From NCBI GenBank assembly GCA_003255025.1, contig QANY01006243.1, positions 192,405-256,404 on the forward strand: a stretch of DNA of 64,000 nt, read 5' to 3'. Origin of the DNA: Datisca glomerata. Lineage: Eukaryota; Streptophyta; Magnoliopsida; Cucurbitales; Datiscaceae. Shown here piece by piece: positions 63,327 to 64,000 of this stretch; within the stretch, counting starts at the first letter, position 1, and every line of letters begins with the position of its first letter. Both the position numbers and the translations under genes were made by a program. The notes below the pieces were generated by a model. The model was not told the DNA's origin. It was given only the letters and a program-made list of their open reading frames with translations, and did not search any database.

Positions 63327-63331
63327 AATCA

Positions 63332-64000
63332 ATCAAAGCATGAGGCATGAGAGATGGGACAACGATCTCCTACAGACACTTGGACACAACTCATCGACTT
63401 TGTTGATGAAATTGGAATCAAAATATCTCATTTTATTTTTCAGAAGTAGGGGTAGGGCCTTGAAGCTGCTTGCTTGCGCCTGACAAGTTTGGATTGTTTG
63501 CATTCAATTAAAATCAAGAATATCAATCAAAGACCTTTGACAAATTTGACGAATGAGAAAAATGCAGCTATTTTTTAATTCTTGCTCCTAAATTTCATGT
63601 CGTTTTGTTTTTATTTCAATTTCACAACCAGTCATCATCGGCTTTCTATTTTAAATTTATAGTCATATATATGAATAATGTTATTCTCCTTCTCCTCTTA
63701 TTACGACTTCTGACTTAAAAATCCCAGTTGTCTTATTTGATTGAAAATCATTATCCCTCTCACTTAAAATATCCCACTTGTCTTATTTAGTTGACAAACT
63801 CAATCATGTCTTTCCCAAGTAATTTAAAGTAATAATCCATCCCATTTCTCAATTCCCTAAGAGTGCATTTTTATTTTTTATTTTATTCTTTTTGTTTTGG
63901 ATGAAGAATCTGTTAATGGCGACGATGATGTTGGAGTGGCTGATATTAGCAATGACGGCCGGTAGAATAACAGTAACAGTTGCAATAAACAACAGCAAAG
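63332..64000. other. Right end of window, no gene recognised
   Basis: Unique AT-rich sequence continuing the pre-insertion site of the copia element. A short ATG-initiated frame near 63916 stops at once. Nothing else seen. Confidence 0.5.

Overview
This is nuclear DNA from a flowering plant, most likely a eudicot. The evidence is intron-rich plant genes with GT-AG splice sites, chloroplast-targeted proteins (CP12, LHC), a plant-type bZIP60, a chloroplast atpB fragment embedded in non-plastid sequence, and a large load of plant LTR and CACTA transposons. Single Ns at 13660 and 43683 suggest a draft or BAC assembly.

Layout. 1-500: degenerate chloroplast atpB fragment with a 124-bp tandem duplication. 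982-6496 (-): PFP alpha subunit, 19 coding exons, 615 aa, apparently intact. 7780-10126 (-): bZIP60-type unfolded-protein-response factor, 3 exons, 324 aa, with an IRE1-type splice region whose shifted frame ends in a basic tail. 10.1-14.9 kb: noncoding, with a hAT-like MITE. 14901-15725 (-): intact single-exon U2AF35. 17.9-21.0 kb (-): decayed BUBR1/MAD3-like gene. 21.0-22.5 kb: duplicated block with a palindrome-rich minisatellite. 23589-24002 (+): CP12, closest to CP12-3. 24.85-36.29 kb: long inverted-repeat arms enclosing two opposite copies of one non-autonomous LTR family; one copy is complete, with a GTAGG target duplication. 37423-40001 (+): LHCB7-type antenna protein, 6 exons, 339 aa. 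44.0-44.8 kb (+): broken C-terminal fragment of a proton pump interactor (PPI1-like). 45387-63326 (-): one Ty1/copia element with an AATCA target duplication, split by two insertions into gag: a minisatellite-rich LTR-like element (about 50.66-55.94 kb) and a CACTA element (56035-61156). 63.3-64.0 kb: no gene seen.

Five genes look intact: PFP alpha, bZIP60, U2AF35, CP12-3 and LHCB7. Three of them act in carbon metabolism or photosynthesis: PFP in cytosolic glycolysis/gluconeogenesis, CP12 in redox control of GAPDH/PRK in the Calvin cycle, LHCB7 in light harvesting. From memory, their Arabidopsis homologues are consecutive loci (At1g76550, At1g76560, At1g76570), so the window appears to preserve an old gene order spread out by transposons and by intervening genes. 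bZIP60 and U2AF35 are housekeeping or stress regulators with no evident functional link to them. No undescribed protein system was found. The most unusual material is structural: the nested copia, the element made largely of different minisatellite arrays, the long inverted repeat, and the palindromic minisatellite.
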